Source: Oscillatoria sp. HE19RPO (lineage in GTDB: Bacteria > Cyanobacteriota > Cyanobacteriia > Cyanobacteriales > Laspinemataceae). From it: 64,000 nt of DNA. The notes beneath the pieces are model-generated. The model made no database searches. It saw only the letters and a list, made by a program, of their open reading frames with translations, and had not been told where the DNA came from. Of this stretch, positions 47,251 to 55,496 are shown piece by piece. A program made the translations under genes and the position numbers. The DNA lies in contig NZ_JAMXOT010000158.1 of the NCBI RefSeq assembly GCF_024220515.1, positions 1 through 64,000 on the forward strand, in the 5' to 3' direction. Within the stretch, counting starts at the first letter, position 1; the number at the start of each line of letters is the position of its first letter.

Positions 47251-47727
47251 ATGTCTCTGAGCAATCTGCGCGACCTCTACCAGCAAGTCATTCTGGAGCG
47301 TTACAAGACTCCCAAATATCGGGGGGTCACCGATCCGGTGCATCGCCGACAGCGAGGGCATAACCCCTCCTGTGGCGATACCATCGAACTGACATTGCGG
47401 CTGAATGAGGCGGGCGATCGCATTGAAGAGGTAAAATTTGACGGGGAAGGTTGCGCCATCTCAATGGCATCCGTTGACCTGATGGCAGAAGCGTTGCGCG
47501 GCAAATCCACCGATGAAGCCTTGGAAATGGTACAGCGCTTTCAAACCATGATGAAAGGCGAGGCGGAATTTCCGAAAGAACAGCGCAAGCTCAATGTCAT
47601 GCAAGGGGTCGCCCAATTTCCCGTTCGCATCAAATGCGCCAACCTTTGCTGGCATACTCTAAAAGCGGCGATCGAATCAGCGAACCCTGACTCCGATAGC
47701 TTTGTCAGTAATGAAGCGGAATCTTAA
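47251..47727 (+). CDS. sufU: Fe-S cluster assembly protein SufU
   Basis: The 158-residue NifU N-terminal-like protein accepts sulfur from SufS. Cysteines are in NPSCGD, GEGCAIS and RIKCANLCW, the three expected ligands, with an extra Cys near the last. It includes the SufU-type insertion region (EALEMVQRFQTMMKGEAEFPKE), which separates it from IscU. It starts at ATG 47251 and is 50 bases before the Ycf51 gene. No sufBCD or sufS is present in this window. Confidence 0.92.
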   Translation: MSLSNLRDLYQQVILERYKTPKYRGVTDPVHRRQRGHNPSCGDTIELTLRLNEAGDRIEEVKFDGEGCAISMASVDLMAEALRGKSTDEALEMVQRFQTMMKGEAEFPKEQRKLNVMQGVAQFPVRIKCANLCWHTLKAAIESANPDSDSFVSNEAES

Positions 47728-47777
47728 ATCTGAATGGCACTCACCCGAACTACTCCTCAATTACACCAGAAACCAAT

Positions 47778-48314
47778 ATGCTAACAACCGCAGAATTTTT
47801 CGTAGCTTTTAAGTGGGCAGGCATCCTCACCCTGGTTAGTGGAGTCCTGAGTCTATTAGGATTTCTCTTCAAATGGGGAATCCGCTTTCGCTTGGTAGGA
47901 ATTACCGGCTTTATGGGAGTCCTCACCGGCGGTTTATTTGCCCTGAGCTTGGTCCCTCTGACTCGGGTCCAAGTCCCGGGTGCCGTCCATTACTCTAGGG
48001 TCTACGACAATGGCGCGACTCAAACCGTGATTGCTTTACCGCCAACTATCACCGAGTCTGAACTAGAATTAACCCTGCGTCAAGCCGCCAATGATTTGTT
48101 TTCTCAGGGTCGGTTTGGTGCCGGTGGAGAAAACCAATTAACCATCCGCGCCCGCACGATTGTCCATCCCGAACCGGGACTGTCTAAACCCTTGTTTTTG
48201 GGTCAAGTGAAGCGATCGCTCGCGGTTCGCGATGATGAAAACCTTGAAATCGAAATCTACGCCGATCAATTCTCGGAACTGTCTAAACTCAAACCAGCAG
48301 CCAAAGACGCCTAA
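47778..48314 (+). CDS. ycf51: Ycf51 family protein
   Basis: The 178-residue protein has two N-terminal membrane helices (about 10-33 and 38-60: WAGILTLVSGVLSLLGFLFKWG and GITGFMGVLTGGLFALSLVPL). A soluble domain follows with YSRVYDNGATQTVIALPP, LRQAANDLFSQGR and RARTIVHPEPGLSKPLFLGQVKRSL. This matches the Ycf51 (DUF2518) group, conserved in cyanobacteria and some plastids. The molecular role is not established to my knowledge. The start follows SufU by 50 bases on the same strand, so co-transcription is possible. Confidence 0.82.
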   Translation: MLTTAEFFVAFKWAGILTLVSGVLSLLGFLFKWGIRFRLVGITGFMGVLTGGLFALSLVPLTRVQVPGAVHYSRVYDNGATQTVIALPPTITESELELTLRQAANDLFSQGRFGAGGENQLTIRARTIVHPEPGLSKPLFLGQVKRSLAVRDDENLEIEIYADQFSELSKLKPAAKDA

Positions 48315-48453
48315 ACAATTGAGAATTGAAAATTGAAAATTGAAAATTGAGAAGATAGAATCCTAGGGTTCTGTCTTCTCAATTTTTCTATATTTCTAAT
48401 GGAATTAAAACTTCCGCTTCAATACCTTCGCCAATTTCAGGGTCCCTGACCTC

Positions 48454-48627
48454 TTATACGGAATGCGGTTGGAATAGGTCTTTAAAAACAAGTTGAGCAA
48501 TTGTAGGGTGGGCATTGCCCACAGAATGGAGGTGGGCAATGCCCACCCTACAAGTTTCAACTAGAGAATCTAGTACAGCCTTGAGCTCGACTAAAACCTG
48601 TTTTTCTTTTGGGTCAAGCATTTTCAT
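48454..48627 (-). pseudogene. Truncated gene downstream of the AbiEi-like gene
   Basis: The frame from ATG 48627 (MKMLDPKEKQVLVELKAVLDSL) overlaps the AbiEi-like gene's 3' end, as a coupled toxin gene would. After about 27 codons it runs into a perfect palindrome (48501-48553), so the rest (GIAHLHSVGNAHPT...) is repeat translation. It may be the front of a lost partner gene. No nucleotidyltransferase (AbiEii) motif is left. Confidence 0.5.
48501..48553. repeat. Perfect 22-bp inverted repeat element
   Basis: Two perfect 22-base arms at 48501-48522 and 48532-48553 contain GGTGGGCATTGCCCAC and its complement, with a 9-base spacer. This is a compact hairpin of the dispersed-palindrome type. It interrupts the gene downstream of the AbiEi-like antitoxin. 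Confidence 0.85.
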
Positions 48628-49675
48628 CTTTCCTAGAAAGATAGTGCTTGTAAAGGCGATCGGCAGTTTCTTGCACTCGCTCATCCGGAATTAACAGCAA
48701 CTCTGCATGAAGCAGCAATGGATCCGCGAGGGTTTCCATTCCATCCTCACTCCAGGTATTCTGCGTACCAAATTGCTGAACAAAGACAATGTTTCCTTTT
48801 GGACTAGGCTTAAGCCTCATTTTCGCAGCAATTGCCATCGCTTGTAATTTCACAGAGGTCTGAGGAGCAGTCTCAACTAAATGCAATGTAGCGCTTTGGG
48901 GACGAAGATAATCCGTTGCGATCGCTGCCCCCAGTTCTCCGCCTAACAAAAATTTACCCTCTTCCGCTCCTTCCATAAGACGCTCGGCCACATCTGAAAA
49001 ACTCCCCTCTCCTACAGGGGTAAAAGCTTCCACTATCAGTTTGGGGCGAAGACTTTCAGCGTAGCCCATTTCCCACCGCTCTAAAAGTTTGGGATAGTTA
49101 ATAATTCGATAGTTTCCATCTCGTTGCCGTTGTAAATAGCCTAACTCATATAAATCCGGAAGACCCCGACTCACCGTTGAGGATGTAATACCAGCAGCAG
49201 CAGCGATATCGCCCACCGTTGCCTGCAAAATGTGGGGATTTTTTAATAAAATATAGATGAGTTGAAAAGTCGTAACGGTGATTTTGGAACGAGACAAAGG
49301 GGAACCCTTTGGCCGACGCTGACCGCGAATCAGAATATAAGCGGCTGAATTATCGAGATAAATATTACCTGCTGTATCAATAAACTCTATCTTTTTTTCC
49401 AGCAAAATATCGATAGCGGGGTTGGATAAGTAGCGAGTAAGGAGGAGAATTTTTTCTCCGTTATTTCGTTCAAACCGTTGAAAATAAGGGATAATGAGTT
49501 CAGCCGTAGTGCCGGTAACATCTGGCTGAATTTTGTAAGCATAATCTACCGATTTATCGCGGTTGCGGAGGGTAATACAGTTGCGATCGCCGTTTGTTGC
49601 CTCAATATCCGGTAAAGCATTCAGATGGTCTAGGCACTCGCGCAACAACGGACTTTCTTGTTTCATGGATGCCAA
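48614..49675 (-). CDS. Type IV toxin-antitoxin AbiEi-like antitoxin / transcription factor
   Basis: The 353-residue protein has an N-terminal region with a restriction-like fold look (about 1-120). A winged-helix module follows (about 130-205, ITVTTFQLIYILLKNP ... VGDIAAAAGITSSTVSRGLPDLYELGYLQRQ). The C-terminal domain (about 205-350) includes LLGGELGAAIATDYLRPQSATLHLVE, which is typical of AbiEi family proteins. Normally it represses its operon and neutralises an AbiEii nucleotidyltransferase. Here the downstream partner is truncated, so it may now act as an orphan regulator. Confidence 0.75.
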   Translation of the reverse strand: MASMKQESPLLRECLDHLNALPDIEATNGDRNCITLRNRDKSVDYAYKIQPDVTGTTAELIIPYFQRFERNNGEKILLLTRYLSNPAIDILLEKKIEFIDTAGNIYLDNSAAYILIRGQRRPKGSPLSRSKITVTTFQLIYILLKNPHILQATVGDIAAAAGITSSTVSRGLPDLYELGYLQRQRDGNYRIINYPKLLERWEMGYAESLRPKLIVEAFTPVGEGSFSDVAERLMEGAEEGKFLLGGELGAAIATDYLRPQSATLHLVETAPQTSVKLQAMAIAAKMRLKPSPKGNIVFVQQFGTQNTWSEDGMETLADPLLLHAELLLIPDERVQETADRLYKHYLSRKDENA

Positions 49676-49852
49676 TCCTGTGGATGCTCAATTTTTAAGG
49701 AAAGGGTGTCAAAAGCCGGATTTGCTGGTGGAATTGTAGCACAGATGGCAAAGAGCATCAGTCGAGGTTAAATCCGTCGGGGATGCGATCGCCAGCTTCT
49801 ATCCGATAGAATAACAGCAAATTCCCTATTAACGGTCATGCGAGGTTGCATA

Positions 49853-50566
49853 ATGTCTGTCATACCTCAAACCCCAGTTTCTGAGATAAAAATTACCTGG
49901 CCTAAACTGCCCGATGACTTTGTACTGCCTGACGATCCAGTGGAAAATACAGAACATCCTTTATTAGCAAATGCTCTAAGTCAAGCCCTTCCTTCTGCAT
50001 TAGCAGAAGAGGCTTTAATTGTCGCAAATTTTGCCCTGTGTGCCGAAATTAATAATCGCACCATTGTCAAAGCACCCGATTGGATGTATGTCCGTCCGAT
50101 AGAACCTTGGCCGCATCCCTATCCTCGTCGCAGCTACACTCCCCACACCGAAGGGCCAGTTCCGTTAGTCGTGATGGAATTTCTATCCGATACCTACGGC
50201 GAAGAATACTCGGTGGAGTTTCAACAGCGCATCGGGAAGTGGTATTTTTACGAGCGGGTGGTGAAGGTACCCATTTATGCGATTTTCAAAGCTCAAACCG
50301 CAACTTTAGAAGTCTATCAATTAGAGAGCGATCGCTACCAAATCCAGACGACCAATGTAGAGGGTCGATATTGGATTCCCGGATTAGAACTCTTTTTAGG
50401 AGTCTGGCAGGGAAAGCGCGCTAACCGTACCGGCTATTGGTTGCGCTGGTGGAATGCCGAAGGAGAACTGCTCCTATGGCCCGAGGAACGCGCCGAACAA
50501 GAGCGTCAACGTGCCGAACGACTGGCGCAACGGTTGCGGGATTTGGGAGTGGATCCGGATAGTTAA
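49853..50566 (+). CDS. Uma2-family (DUF820) PD-(D/E)XK nuclease-like protein
   Basis: The product is 237 residues. It shows the Uma2 pattern: KAPDWMYV (the Asp of PD), VPLVVMEFLS (the E of ExK), then IGKWYFYERVVKVPIYAIFKA and LEVYQLESDRYQ. The C-terminal WWNAEGELLLWPEERAEQERQRAERLAQRLRDLGVDPD tail is a coiled-coil extension common in cyanobacterial members. Many copies exist per cyanobacterial genome, yet their role is unknown. The start may be ATG 49853 or 49838. Confidence 0.85.
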   Translation: MSVIPQTPVSEIKITWPKLPDDFVLPDDPVENTEHPLLANALSQALPSALAEEALIVANFALCAEINNRTIVKAPDWMYVRPIEPWPHPYPRRSYTPHTEGPVPLVVMEFLSDTYGEEYSVEFQQRIGKWYFYERVVKVPIYAIFKAQTATLEVYQLESDRYQIQTTNVEGRYWIPGLELFLGVWQGKRANRTGYWLRWWNAEGELLLWPEERAEQERQRAERLAQRLRDLGVDPDS

Positions 50567-50680
50567 AGGATTGGAGGTGCGATCGCCTTTCTGGTCGTAG
50601 CAAGAGGCGATCGTGTTGAATGAAAAATTTTGTCATCGGTCATTGGTCATTTGTCATTTGTCATTTGTCATTTGACCAAT

Positions 50681-50714
50681 GCCAACCTATTGAGATTCAT
50701 CTCAATAGGTTGGC
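50681..50714 (+). terminator. Perfect 14-bp hairpin after the Uma2-family gene
   Basis: GCCAACCTATTGAG pairs with CTCAATAGGTTGGC across a six-base loop. It is 115 bases beyond the Uma2-family stop and is not followed by a strong T run, so terminator activity is only possible. Confidence 0.5.
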
Positions 50715-50842
50715 ACTCTCCAACCCATCGATTCACTTCGCCTCCACTTGCGATCGCGCCGCTTGTTTTTGGTCTTCGCGAATCAAGAAAAAAAATAGAC
50801 TTCTTGGAAAATTCTAAAAAGCCCCCGGTGGAACTAAACATT

Positions 50843-50887
50843 TATCCCCCTCCCGTCCCCCTTCTTAAGGGGGACGGGAGGGGGATA
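50843..50887. repeat. 21-bp GC-rich palindrome
   Basis: Perfect arms at 50843-50863 and 50867-50887 share the TATCCCCCTCCCGTCCCC core. It resembles the palindromes within the kinase gene (18772-18874) and the MITE cores. A G-rich tract follows it (about 50892-50909). Confidence 0.8.
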
Positions 50888-51224
50888 ATCAGGGGGGTTG
50901 GGGGGATCTCTCCCGTATTGTGCAAGAGGTCTAATGTAAATGTCTTATGTAATTGTGGTAAACAACAACTGGACTACGTTGGCCCTCCCTTTTTTTGGCG
51001 AAGGTATTGTTTTAAGCACAAGTTTCCCTGACAATGACTCAACCTGGCGTGCAGGTTTAAGGTTAAACCCCTTAAAATTAAGATATCCCAGAGGTTATCC
51101 ACCCTGGGACCTTCAAGGCGCAATCCCGAAATTTACATAAAATCCCCGCCACAATCGGGAATCCCCGAATACAGTAGAGTTATAAATACTCATCCCAGGA
51201 AAAGCAACACCTCTGTAGAACTGT

Positions 51225-52436
51225 ATGCCCCATCAGAATTTGGCTTCCTCGACACCGAACTCGAATCCAACTGCTGTACTGCCGATGCTTAATGTCGCAC
51301 CCGCCCAAGTGATTCGATCGCGCGGCTGTTTGGAACAATCCGGCGCGGTGATCGCCAGATTAGGGCATCGTCCCTTGATTGTGGGGGGCGGCTGCTCTAA
51401 TCAACTGCTGACTGAACGGTTACAACCTGCCATTGCCCAATATCAACTGGCGATCGCCACTGCCTCCTATAGTCCCGACTGTAGCGAAGCTAGTCTCACC
51501 CGACTGCAAGAAGCCGTTGCCACCCATCAAGCGGATCTGATTATCGGAACTGGGGGCGGTAAATCCCTCGATGCAGCCAAACTTTTAGCCTATCGCTGTG
51601 GATTGCCGATTATCACCATTCCCACCTCTGCCGCTACCTGTGCTGCCTGGACTGCCTTATCCAATATTTATTCTGATCGGGGTGCATTTCTCTACGATGT
51701 CCCCCTCCCCAAATGTCCCGATGTCCTGATTCTCGATTACGACTTGGTTCAAACTGCGCCACAGCGCACCTTAGTCGCCGGAATTGGGGATGCGATCGCC
51801 AAATGGTATGAAGCCTCAGTCAGTAGCGGACATTCCGACCAAACTCTGATGATCGCCGCCGTCCAACAAGCCCGGGTATTGCGGGATTTGTTGTTCCAAA
51901 AATCCGCCCAAGCGATCGCCTCCCCTGGCGGAGAAGTCTGGCAGGAAGTCGTCGATGCCACTGTGTTACTCGCCGGAGTCATCGGGGGACTCGGGGGCGC
52001 TCAATGCCGCACCGTTGCCGCTCATGCGGTTCATAATGGCTTAACCCACCTGTTAGCCGCTCATGATACCCTACATGGGGAAAAAGTCGCCTATGGCATT
52101 TTGGTGCAACTGCGCCTGGAAGAAATGCTCCAAGGGAACCAATTAGCCGCCAGTGCAAGGCAGCAACTCTTAAAGTTCTATTCCGAGATGGGGCTCCCCC
52201 AAACCTTAAAGGATTTAGGCTTAGAAACGGTCACTTTAGGCGAACTGTACCATGCGGCTGAAATTGCTTGTGCACCGAATTCAGACATTCATCGGCTGCC
52301 TTTCACCGTGGTACCGGAACAACTGATGGCAGCAATGGTTTCCACAACGGCACCCGTAGAATCTCGGCGAACCGGGGTAGATCTCGGGGGAGTCGTCAAA
52401 GAAACCTCAGAAGTCCTTGACGCAGGCACTGTCTAA
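51225..52436 (+). CDS. Iron-containing alcohol dehydrogenase-family protein (GldA-like)
   Basis: The 403-residue protein has an N-terminal Rossmann domain with LIVGGGCSN and ADLIIGTGGGKSLDAAKLLAY (nucleotide-binding GGGKSLD). The C-terminal helical metal domain has candidate ligands in GIGDAIAKWYEA (Asp), AAHAVHNGL (His) and HDTLHGEKVAYG (His). This is the glycerol-dehydrogenase-like group of iron/zinc-type enzymes using NAD(P)H. The substrate could be glycerol or a small aldehyde. About 25 residues at the N-terminus may be extra. It is followed by the aminotransferase gene on the same strand. Confidence 0.82.
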   Translation: MPHQNLASSTPNSNPTAVLPMLNVAPAQVIRSRGCLEQSGAVIARLGHRPLIVGGGCSNQLLTERLQPAIAQYQLAIATASYSPDCSEASLTRLQEAVATHQADLIIGTGGGKSLDAAKLLAYRCGLPIITIPTSAATCAAWTALSNIYSDRGAFLYDVPLPKCPDVLILDYDLVQTAPQRTLVAGIGDAIAKWYEASVSSGHSDQTLMIAAVQQARVLRDLLFQKSAQAIASPGGEVWQEVVDATVLLAGVIGGLGGAQCRTVAAHAVHNGLTHLLAAHDTLHGEKVAYGILVQLRLEEMLQGNQLAASARQQLLKFYSEMGLPQTLKDLGLETVTLGELYHAAEIACAPNSDIHRLPFTVVPEQLMAAMVSTTAPVESRRTGVDLGGVVKETSEVLDAGTV

Positions 52437-52596
52437 CGGAATTGGATGGAGAGAACTGCCAATCCTCAACCTAGGTCCATCGGGATAGACGGTTTATTTT
52501 TTAAATTCTGTATCCCTGGTGACCTTTTGGCGATTAAATGTCTATTTGTAGTTTTTTTTGCAAAAGGAGATCGCGGTTTTTCCGCGCACAACGCCC

Positions 52597-53805
52597 ATGA
52601 CTTTAGATTGGATCCAACCGGCTCAACGTTTGCAGCAACTTCCGGCTTATGTGTTTGCGCGTCTTGATGAACTAAAAGCCGGGGCGCGATCGCAAGGAAT
52701 TGACTTAATCGATTTAGGCATGGGCAACCCCGATGGACCCACCCCCGTTGCTGTGGTGGAAACCGCGATCGCTGCCTTGCAAGATAGTAAGACTCACGGC
52801 TATCCTCCCGTTGGTGGCACTGAGAGTTTCCGTCAAGCCATCTGTGAATGGTACAACCGTCGCTACGATGTATCCTTAGATCCGGGAACTGAAGCGTTGC
52901 CGGTTCTGGGTTCCAAAGAGGGACTGACTCACTTTGCCCTCGCTTATGTCAATCCCGGGGACTTGATTTTAGTCCCCAGTCCCGGTTACCCTGCCCATTT
53001 CCGGGGTCCCTTAATTGCCGGGGGTCAGATTCACGAAATTGTTCTTTCCGAGAAAAACGATTGGTTGATTGATCTGGCTGCCATTCCTGACGAGGTGGCA
53101 AAACGGGCTAAAATTCTCTATTTCAACTATCCCAACAACCCCACCACTGCCACGGCACCTCGGGAATTTTTCGAGGAAGTTGTTGCGTTTGCACGTCGCC
53201 ATGAAATCTTGCTGGTGCATGATATGTGCTACGCGGAATTAGCCTACGATGGCTATCATCCGACGAGCTTGTTAGAAATTCCCGGTGCCAAAGAGATTGG
53301 GGTGGAGTTTCATACCCTCTCCAAAACCTACAATATGGCAGGATGGCGGGTGGGTTTTGCGGTGGGCAATTCTGAAGTCATTAAGAATTTACGCCGGTTA
53401 AAAACCAATATGGATTATGGGATGTTTGCGGTGGTGCAAGCGGCAGCAGCAGCAGCGCTACAATTGCCCGATGTTTATATCCACGAGGTGCAGGCACGAT
53501 ATTATACTCGTCGGGATTTGGTGGTGCGTGGGTTGCGTGAACTGGGATGGAGTGTTAAAAATCCTGAAGCGACGTTCTATGTTTGGGCGAAATGTCCTTT
53601 TGGCAATAGTTCCGAAGAGTTTATCGAGTCGGTGTTGGATAAAACCGGGGTGGTGTTAACGCCGGGGAATGCGTTTGGATCCGGCGGTGAAGGGTATGTC
53701 CGGATTAGTTTAATTCAGGATTGCGATCGCCTCGCTGTTGCCCTCGATCGCCTCAAACAAGCAGGGATTTGTGGGGAAATGCCGGCTTTAGTTACGGGGA
53801 GTTAA
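52597..53805 (+). CDS. Class I/II PLP aminotransferase
   Basis: Starting at ATG 52597 (MTLDWIQPAQRLQQLP), the 402-residue enzyme has GMGNPDGPTP near the N-terminus, NPNNPTT-like YFNYPNNPTTA, YAELAYDGYHP and the PLP lysine in LSKTYNMAGWRVGF, with NYTRIS-type GYVRISLI near the end. These are fold-type I residues typical of aspartate/alanine/LL-DAP aminotransferases. The frame extends upstream to TTG 52558. Members of this family in cyanobacteria often act on aspartate or aromatic or branched keto acids; which one cannot be chosen here. Confidence 0.88.
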   Translation: MTLDWIQPAQRLQQLPAYVFARLDELKAGARSQGIDLIDLGMGNPDGPTPVAVVETAIAALQDSKTHGYPPVGGTESFRQAICEWYNRRYDVSLDPGTEALPVLGSKEGLTHFALAYVNPGDLILVPSPGYPAHFRGPLIAGGQIHEIVLSEKNDWLIDLAAIPDEVAKRAKILYFNYPNNPTTATAPREFFEEVVAFARRHEILLVHDMCYAELAYDGYHPTSLLEIPGAKEIGVEFHTLSKTYNMAGWRVGFAVGNSEVIKNLRRLKTNMDYGMFAVVQAAAAAALQLPDVYIHEVQARYYTRRDLVVRGLRELGWSVKNPEATFYVWAKCPFGNSSEEFIESVLDKTGVVLTPGNAFGSGGEGYVRISLIQDCDRLAVALDRLKQAGICGEMPALVTGS

Positions 53806-53811
53806 TCTTCG

Positions 53812-53897
53812 GATCATTGGTTATTGGTCATTTGTTGGTTGTCATTGGTCATTTGTCATCAACAATGACCAACGACCAATGACCCATGACCCATGAC
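53812..53897. repeat. Heptamer repeat with inverted halves
   Basis: Units of TCATTGGT and TCATTTGT type are followed by their complements (ACCAATGACC, ACCCATGACC), allowing a long hairpin. It is the same family as 36101-36235 and 50634-50680. Confidence 0.75.
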
Positions 53898-53900
53898 AAA

Positions 53901-53940
53901 ATTAAAAGGGTCTCGTCGGAGGCGACAAGACCCTTTTAAT
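53901..53940. terminator. Intrinsic terminator after the aminotransferase gene
   Basis: An 18-base stem runs from ATTAAAAGGGTCT to its complement AGACCCTTTTAAT with one G-T-type mismatch and a short loop. A-rich and T-rich flanks allow use on both strands. It ends the alcohol dehydrogenase/aminotransferase run. Confidence 0.85.
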
Positions 53941-54363
53941 CGGTAAGTTGATGAGATTAATTTTCAGGTTAATTTACGGTGGAGTTAACGATTACTAAGG
54001 TTTACAAACAACACGCAGTTAGTTTTGGGTGTTGGCATCCACTCAGTCTATACCAGACTCAAAGTTTTGGCTTCTAGTTCTAACTTTTCTTAGACAGAAG
54101 CACCACCTTTTTGTTGGGATGCTCGCCGCTGCTTTACTACGGGCAGATTAGAGCGGGATGACGCAAAACTCTAATCTAAACAATTCGTTTGGCGTTGAAG
54201 TTTTAGTTCTTGCTCGCGTCATATTTATAAACTACCACAAATTTTTGAGAGTGCAACCCTTTGTTTAACAAACTTTACAGAGATTTACTTCCTGAAATAT
54301 TTGCTGTTACATTTGTTAGCAATTTGCCAAAAATAAGCGTTTTGATAAGCATAATTACTTGAA

Positions 54364-54472
54364 TATAGTAGTCCTAACTCAATTGTGGAAGACGATGGCG
54401 GCCCCCAACCGTTGGCGGCCCAGAACGGGAGAGGGGAGAAGAAAATGTCACAACTGATTTAGGATTGCTATA
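54364..54472. mobile_element. MITE-like element, about 109 bp
   Basis: This is an inverted-orientation copy of the 23659-23761 element, with ends TATAGTAGTCCTAACT on the left and TATAGCAATCCTAAATC read from the right. It has the same CCCAGAACGGGAGAGGGG core. It is noncoding. Confidence 0.75.
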
Positions 54473-54525
54473 GACACCCTTCCGAAAGCCCTCGCCAGGT
54501 CAAGGCGAGGGAACCACAGAGGAAG

Positions 54526-55125
54526 TTAAGGAAACAGAATGGACCAAGTGGAAGGGCCGACGATGCCATCGGGTTCTAAATTGTAGCGGCGTTGCAATTC
54601 TCGGACAGAGGCATCGGTTCGAGGGCCGAAGACGCCGGTGGGGGACCCTTCAAAAAAGCCCAGTTGATTGAGACGCTGTTGGAGTTGCGCTACCCAATCA
54701 CTTTCCATGCCTTGTCGCAGGATGGGACGGGAGGATTGCATAAACGGAACGGACGAGGGATTAACCACACCGGAGACAACTGCACCGGGGGAGGGCGGAA
54801 AGAGGCGATTCCAGGTTCCCTCTCCGACAATTCCATCGGGGGTTAACCCGGCTGCCTGCTGAAACGAGGAAACGGCTCTTACTGTGCCTTCGCTATAAAT
54901 GCCATCCACAGGTCCGGTGTAAAATCCCATCAGTTTGAGGACCGCTTGCAGTTCCGTGACTTCTTGACCTCGGGTGCCCTGTTGTAAGGTCGATCGCTGT
55001 ACGAAAGGGGTCGGCTGGGCGATCGCGGCGATCGGCACCGAACTCAAAACCAGAGATAAACTGCATACCATGAGCTGGGCGGTGGAACGGATCCAGCTCA
55101 TTGGATTAAATACAACCTCTGTCAA
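54526..55125 (-). CDS. Exported peptidoglycan-binding protein
   Basis: The 199-residue protein starts at TTG 55125, with AGGAGG about nine bases upstream; ATG 55101 is an alternative. A signal peptide covers residues about 9-36 (MSWIRSTAQLMVCSLSLVLSSVPIAAIAQ). Two PG_binding_1 repeats follow (about 50-110 and 135-199), each with the pattern LQ..L..LGFYTGPVDGIYSEGT and VQLQQRLNQLGFFEGSPTGVFGP, each closing with DGIVG..TW. It binds cell-wall glycans, and no catalytic domain is present. Confidence 0.88.
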   Translation of the reverse strand: MTEVVFNPMSWIRSTAQLMVCSLSLVLSSVPIAAIAQPTPFVQRSTLQQGTRGQEVTELQAVLKLMGFYTGPVDGIYSEGTVRAVSSFQQAAGLTPDGIVGEGTWNRLFPPSPGAVVSGVVNPSSVPFMQSSRPILRQGMESDWVAQLQQRLNQLGFFEGSPTGVFGPRTDASVRELQRRYNLEPDGIVGPSTWSILFP

Positions 55126-55182
55126 TGTCTCTAGCCTCCTACTCGACTAACTTATTGCTGATTTTAGCCGCTGTCAAGGTGG

Positions 55183-55398
55183 TAAATTGAATCCCGCCTC
55201 ATCCTTGTTTCTTGTAGGGGCGTATTGCATACGCCCTCTTTATCCGTAAATTGAATCCCGCCTCATCCTTGTTTCTTGTAGGGGCGTATTGCATACGCCC
55301 TCTTTATCCGTAAATTCAATTCCGCCTCATCCGGAGTTTCTTGTAGGGGCGTATTGCATAGATGAGAGGGCGTATGCAATACGCCCCTACAAATACAC
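55183..55398. repeat. 64-bp tandem repeat array
   Basis: Units starting TAAATTGAATCCCGCCTC recur at 55183, 55247 and 55311, an exact 64-base period. The first two are nearly identical. The last unit is modified and closes with the inverted half of TGTAGGGGCGTATTGCAT, so the array ends in a strong hairpin. No coding frame is supported. Confidence 0.85.
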
Positions 55399-55496
55399 CT
55401 TGACAGGGCTACCCCTTAAGGGGTTAATACAAACTTTCGTAGTGACTCCTTCGCCGAGTCATTTTGCTGCAAGTACCTTATAGACAGAGCTACAGA

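Larger units (their letters stand above)
50567..51224. other. Repeat-rich intergenic region
   Basis: About 660 bases hold a heptamer repeat (50634-50680), a 14-bp perfect hairpin (50681-50714) and a 21-bp palindrome (50843-50887). The rest shows no credible gene; frames in 50620-51140 are translations of these repeats or lack start signals. Confidence 0.7.
53806..54525. other. Intergenic with terminator, repeats and a MITE copy
   Basis: About 720 bases without a gene. It contains the terminator at 53901-53940, heptamer repeats (53812-53897) and a MITE-like element (54364-54472). The 53950-54360 stretch has no credible ORF, and I could not assign it to a known RNA. Confidence 0.6.

Noticed and set aside
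53950-54360. tmRNA or 6S RNA
   Set aside because: No tRNA-like ends, tag-peptide frame or 6S-type bubble could be identified.
55183-55398. Possible CRISPR array
   Set aside because: The whole 64-base unit is repeated, with no unique spacers.
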